A stretch of 64,000 bases of DNA from Ancistrus triradiatus (Eukaryota; Chordata; Actinopteri; Siluriformes; Loricariidae). Both the position numbers and the translations under genes were made by a program. Under the pieces are notes generated by a model. The model was not told the origin of the DNA. It was given only the letters and a program-made list of their open reading frames with translations, and did not search any database. Position 1 is the first letter of the stretch; the number at the start of each line of letters is the position of its first letter. Shown in pieces: positions 20,856 to 35,800 of this stretch. The stretch spans positions 372,001 through 436,000 of the forward strand of contig JAJAGP010000222.1 in NCBI GenBank assembly GCA_025084515.1, in the 5' to 3' direction.

Positions 20856-23800
20856 GTACGACTTTGCCTCTTTTGTTACTACGGCCTTCAGCTCTGAGAT
20901 TTCCTGCTTTGAAATGACCCGAACACAAAGCAGACATTTTTGGGCTTCCCAAAAAATGAAGTGTTTAGACTTCTAACTACAGGTATGCACCATTTAACAA
21001 CCAGAGTGCGTTCTGTGAAAATGGTCGCTGACTGGACATCACCATAGTCACACTCTTTTATGCTACTGTAATGTAAATATGAAGGGTATCTTCACAGCTG
21101 CATGCAAACAATACATAAATGTATCAGAGATGCTGCTGAAAACACGGGTTGAACGCTACCATCTACACAGCATCCAAAGCCTAAACTGTTATACATACAA
21201 CTCCCTCCAGGAGCGGGGTTTGAGTGTGAATGAAATGTTCTTATTCCTTTATAGAGTGGGGCAAAATGTATTTAGTCAGCCACTGATTGTGCAAGTTCTC
21301 CTACTTAGAGAGATGAGAGAGGTCTGTAATTTTCATCATAGCTACACTTCAACTATGAGAGACAAAATGAGGGAAAAAATCCAGGAAATCACATTGTAGG
21401 ATTTTTAAAGAATTTAATTGTAAATTATGGTGGAAAATAAGTATTTGGTCAATAACAAAAGTTCAACTCAATACTTTGTAACATAACCTTTGTTGGCAGT
21501 GACAGAGGTCAAACGTTTCCTGTAAGTCTTCACCAGGTTGGCACACACTGTAGCTGGTATTTTGGCCCATTCCTCCATGCAGATCTCCTCTATAGCGAAG
21601 TGAGTGATGTTTTGGGGCAACATCGGGACTTTTTCAACTCCCTCCACGAAATTCTCTTAAAGGAGGGGATGAGGTCCCTGGAGACTTCCTAGGCCACTCC
21701 AGGATCTTGAAATGCTTTTTATGGAGCCGAGCGGTGTGTTTGGGATCATTGTCATGCTGGAAGCCCCAGCCACGTTCCATCTTCAATGCTCTCACTGATG
21801 GAAGGAGGTTTTGTCTTAAAATCTCACGATACATGGCCCCGTTCATTGTTCCCTTAAAAATCCTACAATGTGATTTAAAGTCGGTCCGACGAAATATTAG
21901 AGCGCGAGACCTTTTCTTTGGCCAAGTAGTGTATTATATTAGTGTATCTAAAATTGTAAAGTTCCTTTGAGACAATGCTCCATTGTAAAAAGCATATATA
22001 AATAATGTAAATAAATGTGACTTGACTTGACATTTTGTGTGCCAAGTAACTAGTAAGTTGTAGCATTTGGTTTGAACTTTAACGCAAGGATTATTTGTAC
22101 AGTATTTTTGTGTTTAGTTGGTAATGCGACTTAACAAACATAATACTTGCTTTGTTACTGAGTTCCAGGTCTGGTCATGCATAGCGACTGAGTAATAAAA
22201 CACAGTCTGACTGAAGATATTTGACATGTTTTCAATATAATTATACATAAATGTTGTAAATAATGTATCTCAAATAATAACCCCTTTGAAAAATGTTTGG
22301 ACTCCTCTGGTTTAGATTCTAAAGCAGCTTTGCGAAGGTATCTGTCTGATGTCTAGATACTGAAAACAAAACCCAAATTTATTTCTGTATTTATTTTCTG
22401 CTCTATTTGGTTTATATCTAAAAGCTTCACTTCTTTCTATGCTAGCACTTCAAGTCTGAAAATAATAATAAAAGAAACTAATTTTGCATTTTGGGCACCA
22501 AGCACGTCTTGGCTACTCCATACTACTCTCTCTCTTTCTCTGTCTCCTGTTATCAGATCTGCTGGTGGATATGTTGGGGGTGCTGGCCAGCTACAGTATC
22601 ACTGTGAAGGAGCTAAAACTGTTTTTCAGTATGCTGAGAGGAGAAGGAGAATTGTGGGTAAGTTTGACCAGATCAGAATCTCTTCTTCTTCAGTTGTTTC
22701 CGTTATCAGCCACCGACAGGGTCGTGGGTCAGTGGTGCAGTCGGCCAAACTACGACTGCTGCTTCTGCAAATATCGACTTCCTGTTTAAGTGAGAGTGAG
22801 AGCTATTGACAGGTTATTGATGCTGCTGCTTGGTACAGTGAGATACTGAGCCTATGCTTCCTCATTGAACTCTGTTTTGAGTGTAGAGGGTGTGAAGTGT
22901 AACAAGAATTTACAGTGGTGCTTGAAAGGTTATGAACCCTTTTAGGATTTTTTAAGAAGCTCTTCTGTCCTCCACTTGTTACCTGTATAAATGGCACCTG
23001 TCTGACCTCGTTATCTGTATAAAAGACACCTGTCCACAGCGTCAAACAGTCAGACTCCAAACTCAACCATGGCCAAGACCAAAGAGCTGTTGAAGGACAC
23101 CAGGAAGAAAATTGTAGACCTGCACCAGGCTGGGAAGAGTGCATCTACAATAGGCAAGCAGGTTGGTGTGAATAAATCAACTGTCGGAGCAATGGAAAGA
23201 CATACAAGACCATTGATAATCTCCCTTGATCTGGGGCTCCACGCAAGATCTCATCCCGTGGGGTCAAAATGATCATGAGAACGGTGAGCAAAGATCCCAG
23301 AACTAGATGGAGGGACCTGATGAATGACCTGCAGAGAGCTGGGACCAAAGTAACAAAGGCTACCATCAGTAACGCACTACGCCGAGAGGGACTCAGATCC
23401 TGCAGTGCCAGGCGTGTCCCCCTGCTTAAGCCCGAGTACATGTCTAGGCCCATCTGAAAAGTTTGCCAGAGAGCATATGGATGATCCAGAAGAGGATTGG
23501 GAGAATATCATGTGGTCAGATGAAGCCCTTTGGGGCTGTTTTTCTGCAGAGGGGACAGGACGACTGATCCGTGTTAAGAGAAGAATGAACGGGACCATGT
23601 ATCATGAGATTTTAAGCCAAACCCTCCTTCCATCAGTGAGACCATTGAAGATGGAACGCGGCTGGGGCTTCCGGCATGACAATGATCCCAAACACTTGGG
23701 CAACGAAGGAGTGGCTCCGTAAAAAGCGTTTCAAGGTCCTGGAGTGGCCTTGCCAGTCTCCAGACCTCAACCCCATAGAACATTTGTGGAGGGAGTTGAA

Positions 23801-26800
23801 AGTCCGTGTTGCCCAGCGACAGCCCCACTATAAAGATAAGCCAATTAAACAATTGAGACAAATATATGATTTTTTGGTAATTTATTTATTGAGGATAGTG
23901 ATCCAGTGTTACATACTGTTGTGGCAAAAGTATGTGAACCTCTAGAATTAGCAGTTCATTTGCAGGTGAAATTAGTCAGGTGTTTTCAAGCAATGAGATG
24001 ACAATCGGGTACGAATATCTGTAGTATCTCTCAAAGTCTAATTTTTGCAAGACATTTGTGGAAGTGTGTCATAGCACAAACGAAGGGCATTTCTGCAGAC
24101 CTTAGAAAATGAGTCGTTGATGCTCATCAGGCTGGAAAAGGTTATAATGAATATGGCCCCAGATGTTTTGGACAATATTTATGCAATAAGATTGTGTGGG
24201 GTTCACAAACTTTCATGCACTCTATACTGTTCTGTGTCAATCTGCTCTGTTGTGCATGTGACTATAGCCAAGACATGCGGTTAAGCTTCTGGCTGTGCTG
24301 AATCAGATGCCACAGAGACATGGACCAGATGCTTTCTTCAACTTCCCCGGCCGTAGTGCTGCGGTGAGTCTTCTTTCAAACTACCTTATACGTAATTGTT
24401 TTTAAATACTGGTGCCAATTCATGCCTGATAGATGGTGTTTTCCATCACAAGCTCATCCATCCAAAATGGTGAAGGGTTAATATTTTTCTACAATGAACC
24501 AGGAGTCAGTAAGTAAATATGAGAGCCCATCACTGATAAAACACACAGCTGGTGATGTCAAAGGGAGGGAAGGCTGGATAAGGGATCATCTCCCCTTCTA
24601 TTCAACAGCGACCTCTGTCTGTTGGAGGTGCCTGCAAAGATGGCTGATGGATATGGGGTGGGGAGTGTAGTTTGTTCTTTAACTTAAATACGACGCACTT
24701 TATAAAAGTCAGATTTATTTCTGTAGCACTTTTTTACAATGAAGCATTGTGTCAAAGCAGCCTTACAGTTTTAGATTATCTTCTAATATTCAGGACCAGT
24801 CCAACTTTGAGCAAGCCAAGGGTGACAGTGGCAAGGAAAACCTCCCTAAACGGAAGGAAGAAACTTTTAATGGGATAACCAAGCCTCAAAATGGGACCCA
24901 TCCTCCTTGGGTGGCATAGATGATAAATGTAAGAATGAAACTCATTTATTTAGTCAAAAGTCTGTAGCAATAGTTAAAGAAACTAAATAAATATTAACAG
25001 TTAAATAAAATATTGAATTAAATAATGTGCAAGTCTGCATTATTTGGTCCGATACACAGTCACTTTAGGAACTTGCGTCCACGGCGGCACATTGCCCCCT
25101 ATGCCAACTGGAGGAGGGAGGAAATTGCTTCCCACTGGTGTGGCCCGGGCATGATGGGGCTGGAGCTAATGACAGGAAGTGAAGGAACATCTTAGTGTGT
25201 GGGGCTGGAACTGGTACCGGAACACAAGCTCAGAGAGAAAAGAGAAAATGTAGTTAGCTGCTTAAGAGAACCGAGTTTATTAACTACCACTGATGCCATG
25301 TGTACCAGACCAAATTGTGTTTAAATTGTTCAAAATGTTTTGGGTGTTTCGATGCATTAAAATTAGCAGCATATGGCATATTCATGTTTTTCTTCTTATT
25401 GGCGTTTAAGGACTGCTTCATAGTTTGTTAGCAGAAGTGAGTGCGACATTGACAAAAAAAGATCTCTCGCTACTTTCTGGGACAATGTCGCTACCGATAA
25501 TTAGACGATACTTTGCATTCTTCAAAAATGGGTTTGTGAAAGTCTTACATTGTATTAGCTTGCTCATTTTAATAAGATGTTAGTTGTTGCATACTAATGA
25601 CATCAATGGAAATGACACTGAAGGAAATTAAATGTAAGGACAGCAGGTCTTGTTTATTTTCTTACCAAGTATCCTTTCTTTTTCTTTCCACCAGGCGATT
25701 GCTTTACCTCCCATTGCCAAGTGGCCTTATCAGAACGGCTTCAGTTTGAACACATGGTTTCGCATGGATCCGCTCAACAACATCACCGTGGACAAGGACA
25801 AGCCCTACCTTTACTGGTGAGTTAATTTTCTCTTACACAGCTGCACACTGTTTTAATGTTTGGGACATATCGGTAGGTAATATTTTAAGAGGATTATGCT
25901 GGATTAATTTGATGTGGCCTGTGCAGAACCGACTTTATTCATGTATTTTGTTTGGGTGATGTAAAAGAATTAGATTAAAGACAGCTGATTAAATGTAAAA
26001 GAATGTGACCTGCTGCGGTAGAAGCTCTGAGATCAGGAGGCGTCCGCAGCGGAGGTGTTATTAATTTGTCTGGAGGATTGAAGAAATGCTCGGTGTCTAA
26101 TAAACAGTAATACAAAAAGCTCGGGTGTGGTGTGTTTTATCTGTGGGCCCAGGGAAGAGGGGGTAAGTGTGGGTACTGGAAGTGGGATGGAGGTTTGAAA
26201 TCCATAAATGTGCGATCTAAAAAAAAAAATGTACAAGTTTGTGCCATTTAACGTCCATTAGAGGGCAGAGGACATAAGAATTATAATTGGAAATAAAAAT
26301 CTGTGTTATGAATAGCTAATTCACCTTTGAATGACAGAAAACTAGTACAAGTGAACCCTTGTGACACCTTTTGACAGAAAAAGTAATCAGTCTAGAAAGA
26401 CATTAACCCCATGGTATTGTTTTACTTTCTCTGTTCTTTGTTTAAGAGACATAATTAGTGGGTGAAAAGGCCAGATACCTTAAGGGTGACAAATTAACAC
26501 CGTTCCCTGGGGTCTGAACTGTCTGTGGTATGCTTTGGTCAGAATACGAAAAGGATTCAGCAGCACTGCACCCTATTATCTCTGTTTAAAAAGTGTTTTT
26601 TTTTTCTCAGAATGATTGGTTTTCGGTGCCTGTTCTTTTAAATGTTCATGAGTCCCCCGCCTCCCCTTAATTCACCCCAATCATACACATCTCTTGAATA
26701 AAATGAGCAGCAGGAGAAACTCTGGAGACAACTTGCACTCTCAAACTACCAAACTAATAGCATTAGTATTATTGTGGATCTTGCAGAATAACTGTCTAGA

Positions 26801-29800
26801 AATCTACTACCTCAGCTACGTCCTAAACAGGTGAAAAACACACGAACTTGTCTGTGTTTTTTATCCACAGACGGTTGGTAGTCAGGCTGTCTGTTCGAAA
26901 AAGTTCTGTTCTCAGTCCTGCATCGCAATGGAGGTTGGAAAACACTGCGGTCAAACTATCTGCCCCAAAATCTCGAGTGCATGAATATTATATGCTAGTA
27001 TGTTAACCTGCATTAGGCATTGCACACTTTTGTTACCAAATCAGTTTACTGATGCATAATGTCTCCAAGTCTAAATTGTATTTACTCTACTACACCTGTA
27101 AATTATTTACAAGTTTGAACCAATGCTATTTTGGAATTTTTGTGTAATCCAGTTTAACATGCTACGGTGTAGCTAGTAGTCACACAGGCAAATTTAAGCA
27201 GTCTTTGCCAACTGTATCCATATATATATAGGGAGGTACTTTACTGAGGGACTGACTGGATGGCACTATTTTCCAGAAGAAACGTTCCAGATGCTGTAGC
27301 GTCCCACAGTTTTACAGGTCATCAGTCAGGGTGGAAGAAGAAGCAATAGGCACAGCAAATTTGCTCATAGGGCTCTTTATTAAACTTACCCAACACAGCA
27401 CAGACACAATTACCGGTCATGTTTCAGGCTTTTACCAGACAATACATGGGCACTAAGTAGTAGCCCGCGCTACTTGGACCACTAAGACAACCCACAAACA
27501 CCAAGATGGTAACTTTAAATGGTAACAGCTCGCAGTAAGCTGTTTTCCATTCAGCACTTTTTTGCGAATTTTGAAAGAATATTGCTAGAGCTGAAACGCA
27601 AACAAGTGATGGAAAAGGGTTTTCAAATAAATCTATCAAGCTGTGACGACTCAAATCACATGACTCCATTCCACCTGGTCAGACCAAAAACAAAAAATTG
27701 ATATTGTTAACATTTAGGTATGATTTAAGTCGACCCCACTGAATCTGAATGTGGCTGTTGAATTTATAATGTTAGCCTACATTATCTAAAGTTTCTTTGC
27801 AGAACCGTAGTGGATGGAAATGCTACTTAATTCGGATTTTTCTCTGCCGAAATTTCATAAATGCCCGTAAGATTTGCGAAACGTTTGGATGGAAACCTGG
27901 CTACACCTACCACACATTTATGGCACTACAATATTAACCCCCCAACAAAGCTGAGTTGAAAGAAGTGGGCTTATAAAGTGAGTGAGCAAATTTTAAAAAA
28001 GCAATACAATTTGAAATCAGAATGATTGGAGACATCATTGATTACCGTGTCTTTCAGAAAGATCTATGAAAACAGTCACACGACTAAACAGCTCATTGTC
28101 ATCCTGCTGCTGTAAAGTACATTGTGTTCTTATGGGTTCTGTTTGCTGCCTGTGTTTTAAGTGATTTACCTGCTGTTGTTTTGACAGTTTATGGCACTTC
28201 CTGTTTGTGTTTGAAATAATGTGACTGCAGTTTACAGCAGGGGGTTTGATAAATGTTGCATGCTTGACTGTAACGAACTGAGCCAGGATCAGTACTCCTC
28301 CACCTTCTGAAGTGAAGATCAGTAGGGAGTCGGTGTGATTTAAGATGCTGTTCCTGCATGCTAATCATTGTGTACTCAGTACTGCATGCCAGGCAGAAGA
28401 CGAAGCAGAAAGTGTCACAGATCAGCACCGAGAACATTTCTCATCACAGACTGACCTGAGACAGCCATAGACTTGCCATTATTTGTCTATTATAAATCAA
28501 TGGAATGTCTTGGTCTCATATTATGTACCATGTTAAATGAATACTTCATTGTTTTTCAGCCTAGTGTCTATTTTTATACCTTGTTTTGTCTTGAGAATTA
28601 AAACAAATAGTTAAGTGGAGAACTGTCTGTAGTCACAGGATGATAGTTCTGCTGTGGAGCCTTTGAGGAGTCATCAGCTTCAAGTGACAAAAGATCAGTC
28701 ATGTGAGAAGCCCATTTGAGAACCCAAAGGCATCTCAGAGGGAGGGCCTTAGATGTACAGGTGCTCCCCAGTTTACAATGGAATTGAGTTCCGAGAAACC
28801 ATCGCAAGTTGAATGTTTGTAAAAAGAGAAGTTTTATTTATAATCAAAGTCAGATTGATTTATTTAGCTCATTTTACGATGGAGAATTGTTTCAAAGCAG
28901 CTTTACAATTTTATATCATCTTCTATTATCTAAGCCCAATCCCAAACTGAGCAAGTGTTGGGTGACAGTGACAAGGAAAAAGTCCCTAAACGTTATAAGC
29001 AAAAACCCTGGGAGGACCAAGACACAAAAAGGGCCCCTTAGATGATATATGTAAGAATTAAGAAGTTATCTAATTGATAAACTAAATAAATATTGTGAGA
29101 ACATATTTTAAAATATATTTAAAATACATTTATTTTCACGAAAATATATTATGAAGAATAATGAATATATTATTGAAATAGAACTTTTTGGTAAAAACCC
29201 AACTCGCCGTGTTTGGAGGAAGAAGAATCCTGAGTTGCGCCATACCTACTGTGAAGCATGGGGGTGGAAACCTCATGCTTTGGGGCTGTTTTTCTGCAGA
29301 GGGGACAGGACGACTGATCCGTGTTAAGGGAAGAATGAACGGGGCCATGTATCAGGCCAAAATCTCCTTCCATCAGTGAGAGCATTGAAGATGGAACTTG
29401 GCTGGGTCTTCCAGCATGACAATGATCCTAAACACACCGCTCGGGCAACGAAGGAGTGGCTCCTTAAAAAGCTTTTCAAGGTCCTGGAGTGGCCTAGCCC
29501 CATAGAAAATTTGTGGAGGGAGTTGAAAGTCCGTGTTGCCCCAAAACATCACTGCTCTAGAGGAGATCTGCATGGAGGAATGGGCCAAAATACCAGCTAC
29601 AGTGTGTGCCAACCTGGTGAAGACTTAGAGGAAACGTTTGACCTCCATCATTGCCAACAAAGGTTATGTTACAAAGTATTGAGTTGAACTTTTGTTATTG
29701 ACCAAATACTTATTTTCCACCATAATTTACAATTTAAATTCTTTAAAAATCCTACAATGTGATTTGCTGGGTTTTTTTTTTCTCATTTTGTCTCTCATAG

Positions 29801-32800
29801 TTGAAGTGTAGCTATGATGAAAATTACAGACCTCTCTGATCTTTATAAGTAGGAGAACTTGCACAATCTGTATTTGGATGTTAAATAGTACACTCTGCTT
29901 GGTAGTTGGCGGTAGCACGCCTTATACCATAGTATTAGTAGTATAGTACTACTAAGGTATATACTGTCATCTATTTTTGGTAATGGTATTTTTTTTCCTG
30001 TTATTGGTATGAAAAAGGTCTTAATAGTCATTGAATTTGAACTTTAAAAAGTGCAGATACCCTGCCGAATAGCAATTAATGCTGATGTGACAAACAAACA
30101 AACAAACTCCCAGCCAACATAACAGGCTACTGTTTTCTCAGGAAATCTGAATGCACTGTCCCGTTGGATTTATCTTGAATAATCTATATGTACAAAACTT
30201 CTCTGTGAAGCACCAGAGAGCTATAGGTTTACCCATATGCAGCTTCTCTTAGCCTTAGAGGCTGATTAAATGGACTCAGCTGGTTCATTATCTTCAGCGA
30301 GGTTATGCCTCATGCCTCATGCCTTTATTAGTCCAGTTTTATGTAGTACAGGGTCTGTGGTTCCTCCACCAAAAGAAGGACTGTGTTCTTTTTCTGACCA
30401 TAAATACAGGCAGGCTGATTTTTGTTTATTTTAATGCATACGTATCAAGAAAATGCTTTTAAGAACATGCTGTGGTTTCTTCTTTTGTTTTCCAATGCTG
30501 CCTCAAACGTGCGCTCTGTAGCCTTTCCTGAACATTTTTCCTGTTGTGTGACTGCACTGCCAACCTGTCCTAATATATAGACAAAAGTTTGTGGACACCG
30601 CTTCTAATAACTGAGCTCTGCAACTTCAGAAACACTCACTTGTAACACATTCATAATGCCCTATGATGGTATACATGTCTGGATTCTCCTTAGACAAACA
30701 GTGGCAATAGAATTGGTTATGCTGATACCCCAGTGACTCTCAATATGACACATTTATAGGTTTGCGCTTCCAACAAGTCAGTTCATCAACTTTCTGCCCT
30801 GCTGTCTTTAAAAAAAGGTCCTTAGAGAATTAGTTTGCTGACTTTGATTCTGAACTTGGCCTGCTTCCACAGAATCTTAACCTCAGCTCCATGAGATACC
30901 GTGCAAATGCACTGGAACGCCTAACCAGAGCCAGGACTTACTGTGTAACATCAAAAGCCGACCTCACAGTCGTATTCCAAAATGTAGTGGAAAGCCCTTT
31001 CAGAAGAACAAATCAGCAAGGGTTTGGGTCCAAGTTTTGGATGTAATTTTTGGGTGTCCAGTAGTGCTGGCCGAGGAGACCTCAAATCAAGATCACAATT
31101 AATGGATCACTATTTTCTTTTGGGTTTTTTTTGGTTAAGTTCTTTGCCCTTATAGTTCACTGACAAGGTTTTTAATGTAAATATGCTCAGCTATTAAAAC
31201 AGATTCTTTCTAATGATAGACTGCATATCATTGTGATTTCAAAATAACTGAAGGAAACACACAGGTGAACTATTTATGGTCTTCAATGGAATATTTCATC
31301 CAATTTAAATCCTTTGGGGTTTAGCAGAATGAGGCATTGTTTATTTCTTTCAATCTTCTTGAATTTTTTTCATATTCTGTAACATTTGTAAACACACAGT
31401 GGGGATAGTATTAAGAGAATACAGTATTTTTACGTATTAAGAGAATTAAAAATAAACCCTGAAATAATCGACATGGGCAAGATTTCGTTGGTTAATGGTA
31501 ATGATTTACTGCTCAGCCCTAGTGTCCACAATTTTTTTCTCTATAATGTATGGTAAATGCACATATGCAGAATATTGGGTAGAAAGCAGTCTTTAAAAAT
31601 ACTCAAGACGTATTAGAATCTTTCACTCTGACCAGATTTTAGGCGTTACATAAAGGTAATGGCATCTTTTTTCAATTCTGTCCCCATCTTCCCTTCAACC
31701 CTGTGAAGGAACCCTGAACTGACTGCAATCTTTGACTGCTGTGTGGACATAAAACTACGTCTGATCAAACATAATGTTTGCTCTGTGCTGCATGAATCAC
31801 TGTGAGTGCACTTGGCACAGGAGCTGAAAGATGCATATTTTAGCATTTCCATTTAGAGATTGGGAATTCCAGCATTAGCCAGCTTGATAAATGACTTAAA
31901 CAAAGGCTAATGATGGATTGAAATGGTCTGGGTGTTCTTGCCTGAGGTTTAACAGATCGTTTGCTTTAGAATTAGTTTGACGATGTAATGGATGATGATA
32001 TTGCCCTAACACGCAGTGATCCTGTACTGTTGATATCCAGTGAAGGGATTTTTAACATGCGTCTCCTGCATTTGGACAGCTTCCGTACCAGTAAAGGTGT
32101 CGGCTACTCTGCTCACTTTGTGGGGAACTGTTTGATCGTGACATCTCTCAAGTCCAAAGGCAAAGGCTTCCAGCACTGCGTGAAGTATGACTTCCAGCCA
32201 AGGAAGGTAAGTTTGAGCCTGAAGGTTCTGAATTTCTCACACATGACTAAATCTTTCACTACACCCACTGACCACTTTATTAGATATACCTCCTCCTTTC
32301 TACACTCATTGTCCATTTTATCAGTTCCACTTATAGATAGGTGTGCGTTGTAGTTCTACATTTACAGACTGTAGTCTGTTGTTTCTCTATATGCAGTGGT
32401 ACCTCGGTTCTTGTCATTAATTCGTTCCAGAAGGTTTGTCGAGGAAAGGAAACGATGAATACGAACAAATGTTTTCCCATAAGAAATAATGTAAATTGAA
32501 TGAATCCATTCCAGACCCCCAGAAAATCCCCATTGTATAAAGCGTTATGTGTTAATGGAGTTTTATTGTACAGGTGCTCCCTGATTTATGATGGGGATAC
32601 ATTCCAACAAATCCATCGTAAGTTCAATGTATCATGAACTGGGGAGTTTAATGAGTGCTTGGTAGAGGAGTCTGTACTGTATCATAGCAGAGCCTATGAT
32701 AAGCTAGTAAGTTAAGTAAGATAAGTAAGTTAATGTTTAAAACACTTGCAATAATGTACAGTTGGCCAAAATTATTAACACAAAGCTTATTTTAGCATAA

Positions 32801-35800
32801 AATGAAAAATCTCATGTAATTCAATGAGTAATAGATTGAAAGTGAAAAGTAAATGCAAAACACTTACTCTGTTAGTGAACTCTGGGTGCTAGCATAGCTG
32901 CGAAGCTAACTGCAGCCTTTGTTCTGGAGCATTCAATTCCTGTTTTCTTTTCGGTTGGCTCTTATAAACTAACCTTTTTAGGACCCATTGAGACTTACTT
33001 GCAATGACAATACAGCACTGTAGATGTTAAAATAAAGAAAAGCGCTAGAAACAGTGGAGATCTTCTCTTGCAAATCTGAATGTGAACTGAAATATGAGTT
33101 GTGAATAGAGTTTCTGCTGAAACAAGTTTAAGTAAGTGCACAGAGTACCAAGCAACTGACAAGTACCGAAATTTTTCTAGTCAAAATGGGTTGAGAACCG
33201 AATTCGACAAGTTCCTAGGTGGTCCAAAACCAAGGTATCACTGTACTGCTTTTTACCCTTTCTAGTCGTATTTATATAATACAGACAAGGTCTGGGTGTA
33301 CAGTTACAAATAATCATGAACAAAACACGTAAAGATCGAGTTTAAGGATCATGATACATTATATGATGACACATGAAATATGTATACCAAAAATAAAAAT
33401 TTCTATGACACCTGGTAAGAGTGGATCATACAGCAGTGCTGCTGGAGTTTTTAAACACCTCTGTCACTGCTGGACTAAACGTCCATCAACCAAAACATAA
33501 TGGGCTTTTCTATAGGGGTGAAGCTTAATCTACTGTGAGGAGGAAATACTATATATACTACGGCATCTATAGTAATCCTTATAATATATATATATGAGTA
33601 CTATTATTATATACTATAATAATACTTCATACTATATAATAAATATATCTATATATATCATATATAATAATTTTTTTTTGTTTTTTTTTAACGTCGTCTT
33701 AAATCTTTATTCCGAGCGTTTTTGGAGTTGATTCTTCACGTCTTATTTTCACCATGTACGTAGTTCAAACAGCACGCTGTAAAAGTTTCCATGCCGGAGA
33801 AATTATTGTGTTCCAAATGGATAACAAAGCCCTTAGTAGTGCCCCTAGTCCATCATCAGTAATGCGGTATTTAGGGAGCCTATCTAGTTGACTTGCTAAG
33901 TAGCACTCAAAAGCTACAACGCTTCCTTCTCATCATGTCAGCAAACAAACCCTTAAACATCTCTTAAACAAACCCTCGAGTGCCTGAAACTTTGAATTAA
34001 CAACTCACCTGACCTGAATTATGAAATAAAGTTAGTAAAACCACTGTGTTGTTTATTTGGTTGACCGGCACAATCGGTTATATGATACCGGATGAATCCG
34101 ATCACGCTAAAACCGGCCGAATCTCTTTTATATATGTGTATAATGAAGGCTTTAATTATTATAAGGTTTACTTCGCCCCATAAAATTAAACACATCAGAA
34201 TTGCTGAATGTAAAGAGATTAATAATCCAATTCTGTGTTCTTTTCTTTAATCTGACGGAGTCTTTCCCAGCTAACAGACTGTTTCTAGCCTGTGGTGTAT
34301 GTTATGCTATCCGGCTAGTGAGCTTTACCCAGCATGCTGTTCGGTGATATAGTTCTACTCAGAGCTCAGCAGCGCTCATAGTGGCGAAAAATATTATAGA
34401 ATTTGCTGCCTATTTGTTAGAGCTGTGTTTCTGCTATGCACGGGTATGGAGGTAAATGAACAATGCATACCATACGGGAACTTAACACCAGTGTACCGCC
34501 CAGCACTAGCTCGATTTATGACTTTCTTTTCTAGGTTACTTATTTTTCTATATGTTTGCATGTCATATTTTATTTCCCTTCCTAATCTGCCACTGGTGCT
34601 CTAGCTTGTATTACTTTGTGGTTGCTATGATGGGCTTTTATCAAAATCAGGCCTTTTCTGCCTATTACCAAAAATGAAACTATATTGATTTTCCTTTATA
34701 TTTTCTTTCATAAAGCCTTTTACAACTTCAGTACTGGTCTGGACTGACGCCTCTACGTTCTGTCTGTGTCACTGCTGTGAGCATCAGCTTTGCTTTATCC
34801 ATCCAATCAATGATTAATTTTTCCTTTGTTTAAATTTTAGTCCTTGGGTACTGTGCTACTTTGTGCTTTTTTAAGTTGTTTGGGGTGAAAATTGTGTTCA
34901 CTCTAAAAAGTAAAATTAGAAACAAGGAACAGAGTACTTTTAAGGCACTTCAGTTTGACTATGAGTGCATTCTACAAGTAACAAACAGTCAATGATGGTA
35001 GAGATCAATTAAATACAAGCCAGCACACCGAAACATATGTTCTACACCACAAACAGGTTTCATGTACACAAACAGGGCTGATATTCACCAAAACAGAGCT
35101 CAACGTACCCAAACAGGTGCCATGTACACAAAAAACGATCTTATGTTCTCCAAAACCAAGCTTAGACACACCAGAACAGATATCATGAAGCATACAGCAA
35201 TACGAGTAGGAAATAGTCTGATAATTGCATCATCTTCTTCTTTTTTAGTGGTACATGATCAGCATCGTGCACATTTACAACCGTTGGAGAAACAGCGAGA
35301 TCCGCTGCTACGTCAATGGCCAGCTGGTCTCATACGGCGACATGGCCTGGCACGTCAACACCAATGATGTATGTATGATTTCTATCCAAATCATTTCCTT
35401 TTGGTCATCGCTGCAATGGGAAACCAGAGTTTATTTGGTCCCATGGTCATTTATCTTCACATGAAAGCGTAGTCATGTCTTGATGCCCAACCGGCTGCAA
35501 GGTAAAGCCAGGGCTCGAACCCGGGGTCACCACAGTGGTGGACTGGCATTTTATACTTTTGTTCAAATTCTGTATTTTCATTTATACATTTTATCTATCG
35601 CATTTGAGGTCCTACTGTGACTGTGATATTTCAATATTTTATTCCTTTACACGATAGGTTTATATTATCTATATTACTATACTTTTCGTATTACAATATC
35701 TTTAATTCATTAGTCTGCATATTATATTTAATTTTAATTATTGTATTTTGAAATATGTTCTCTCTTGATTTTTATTTAGCTTCTATTTATTTAAACCATT

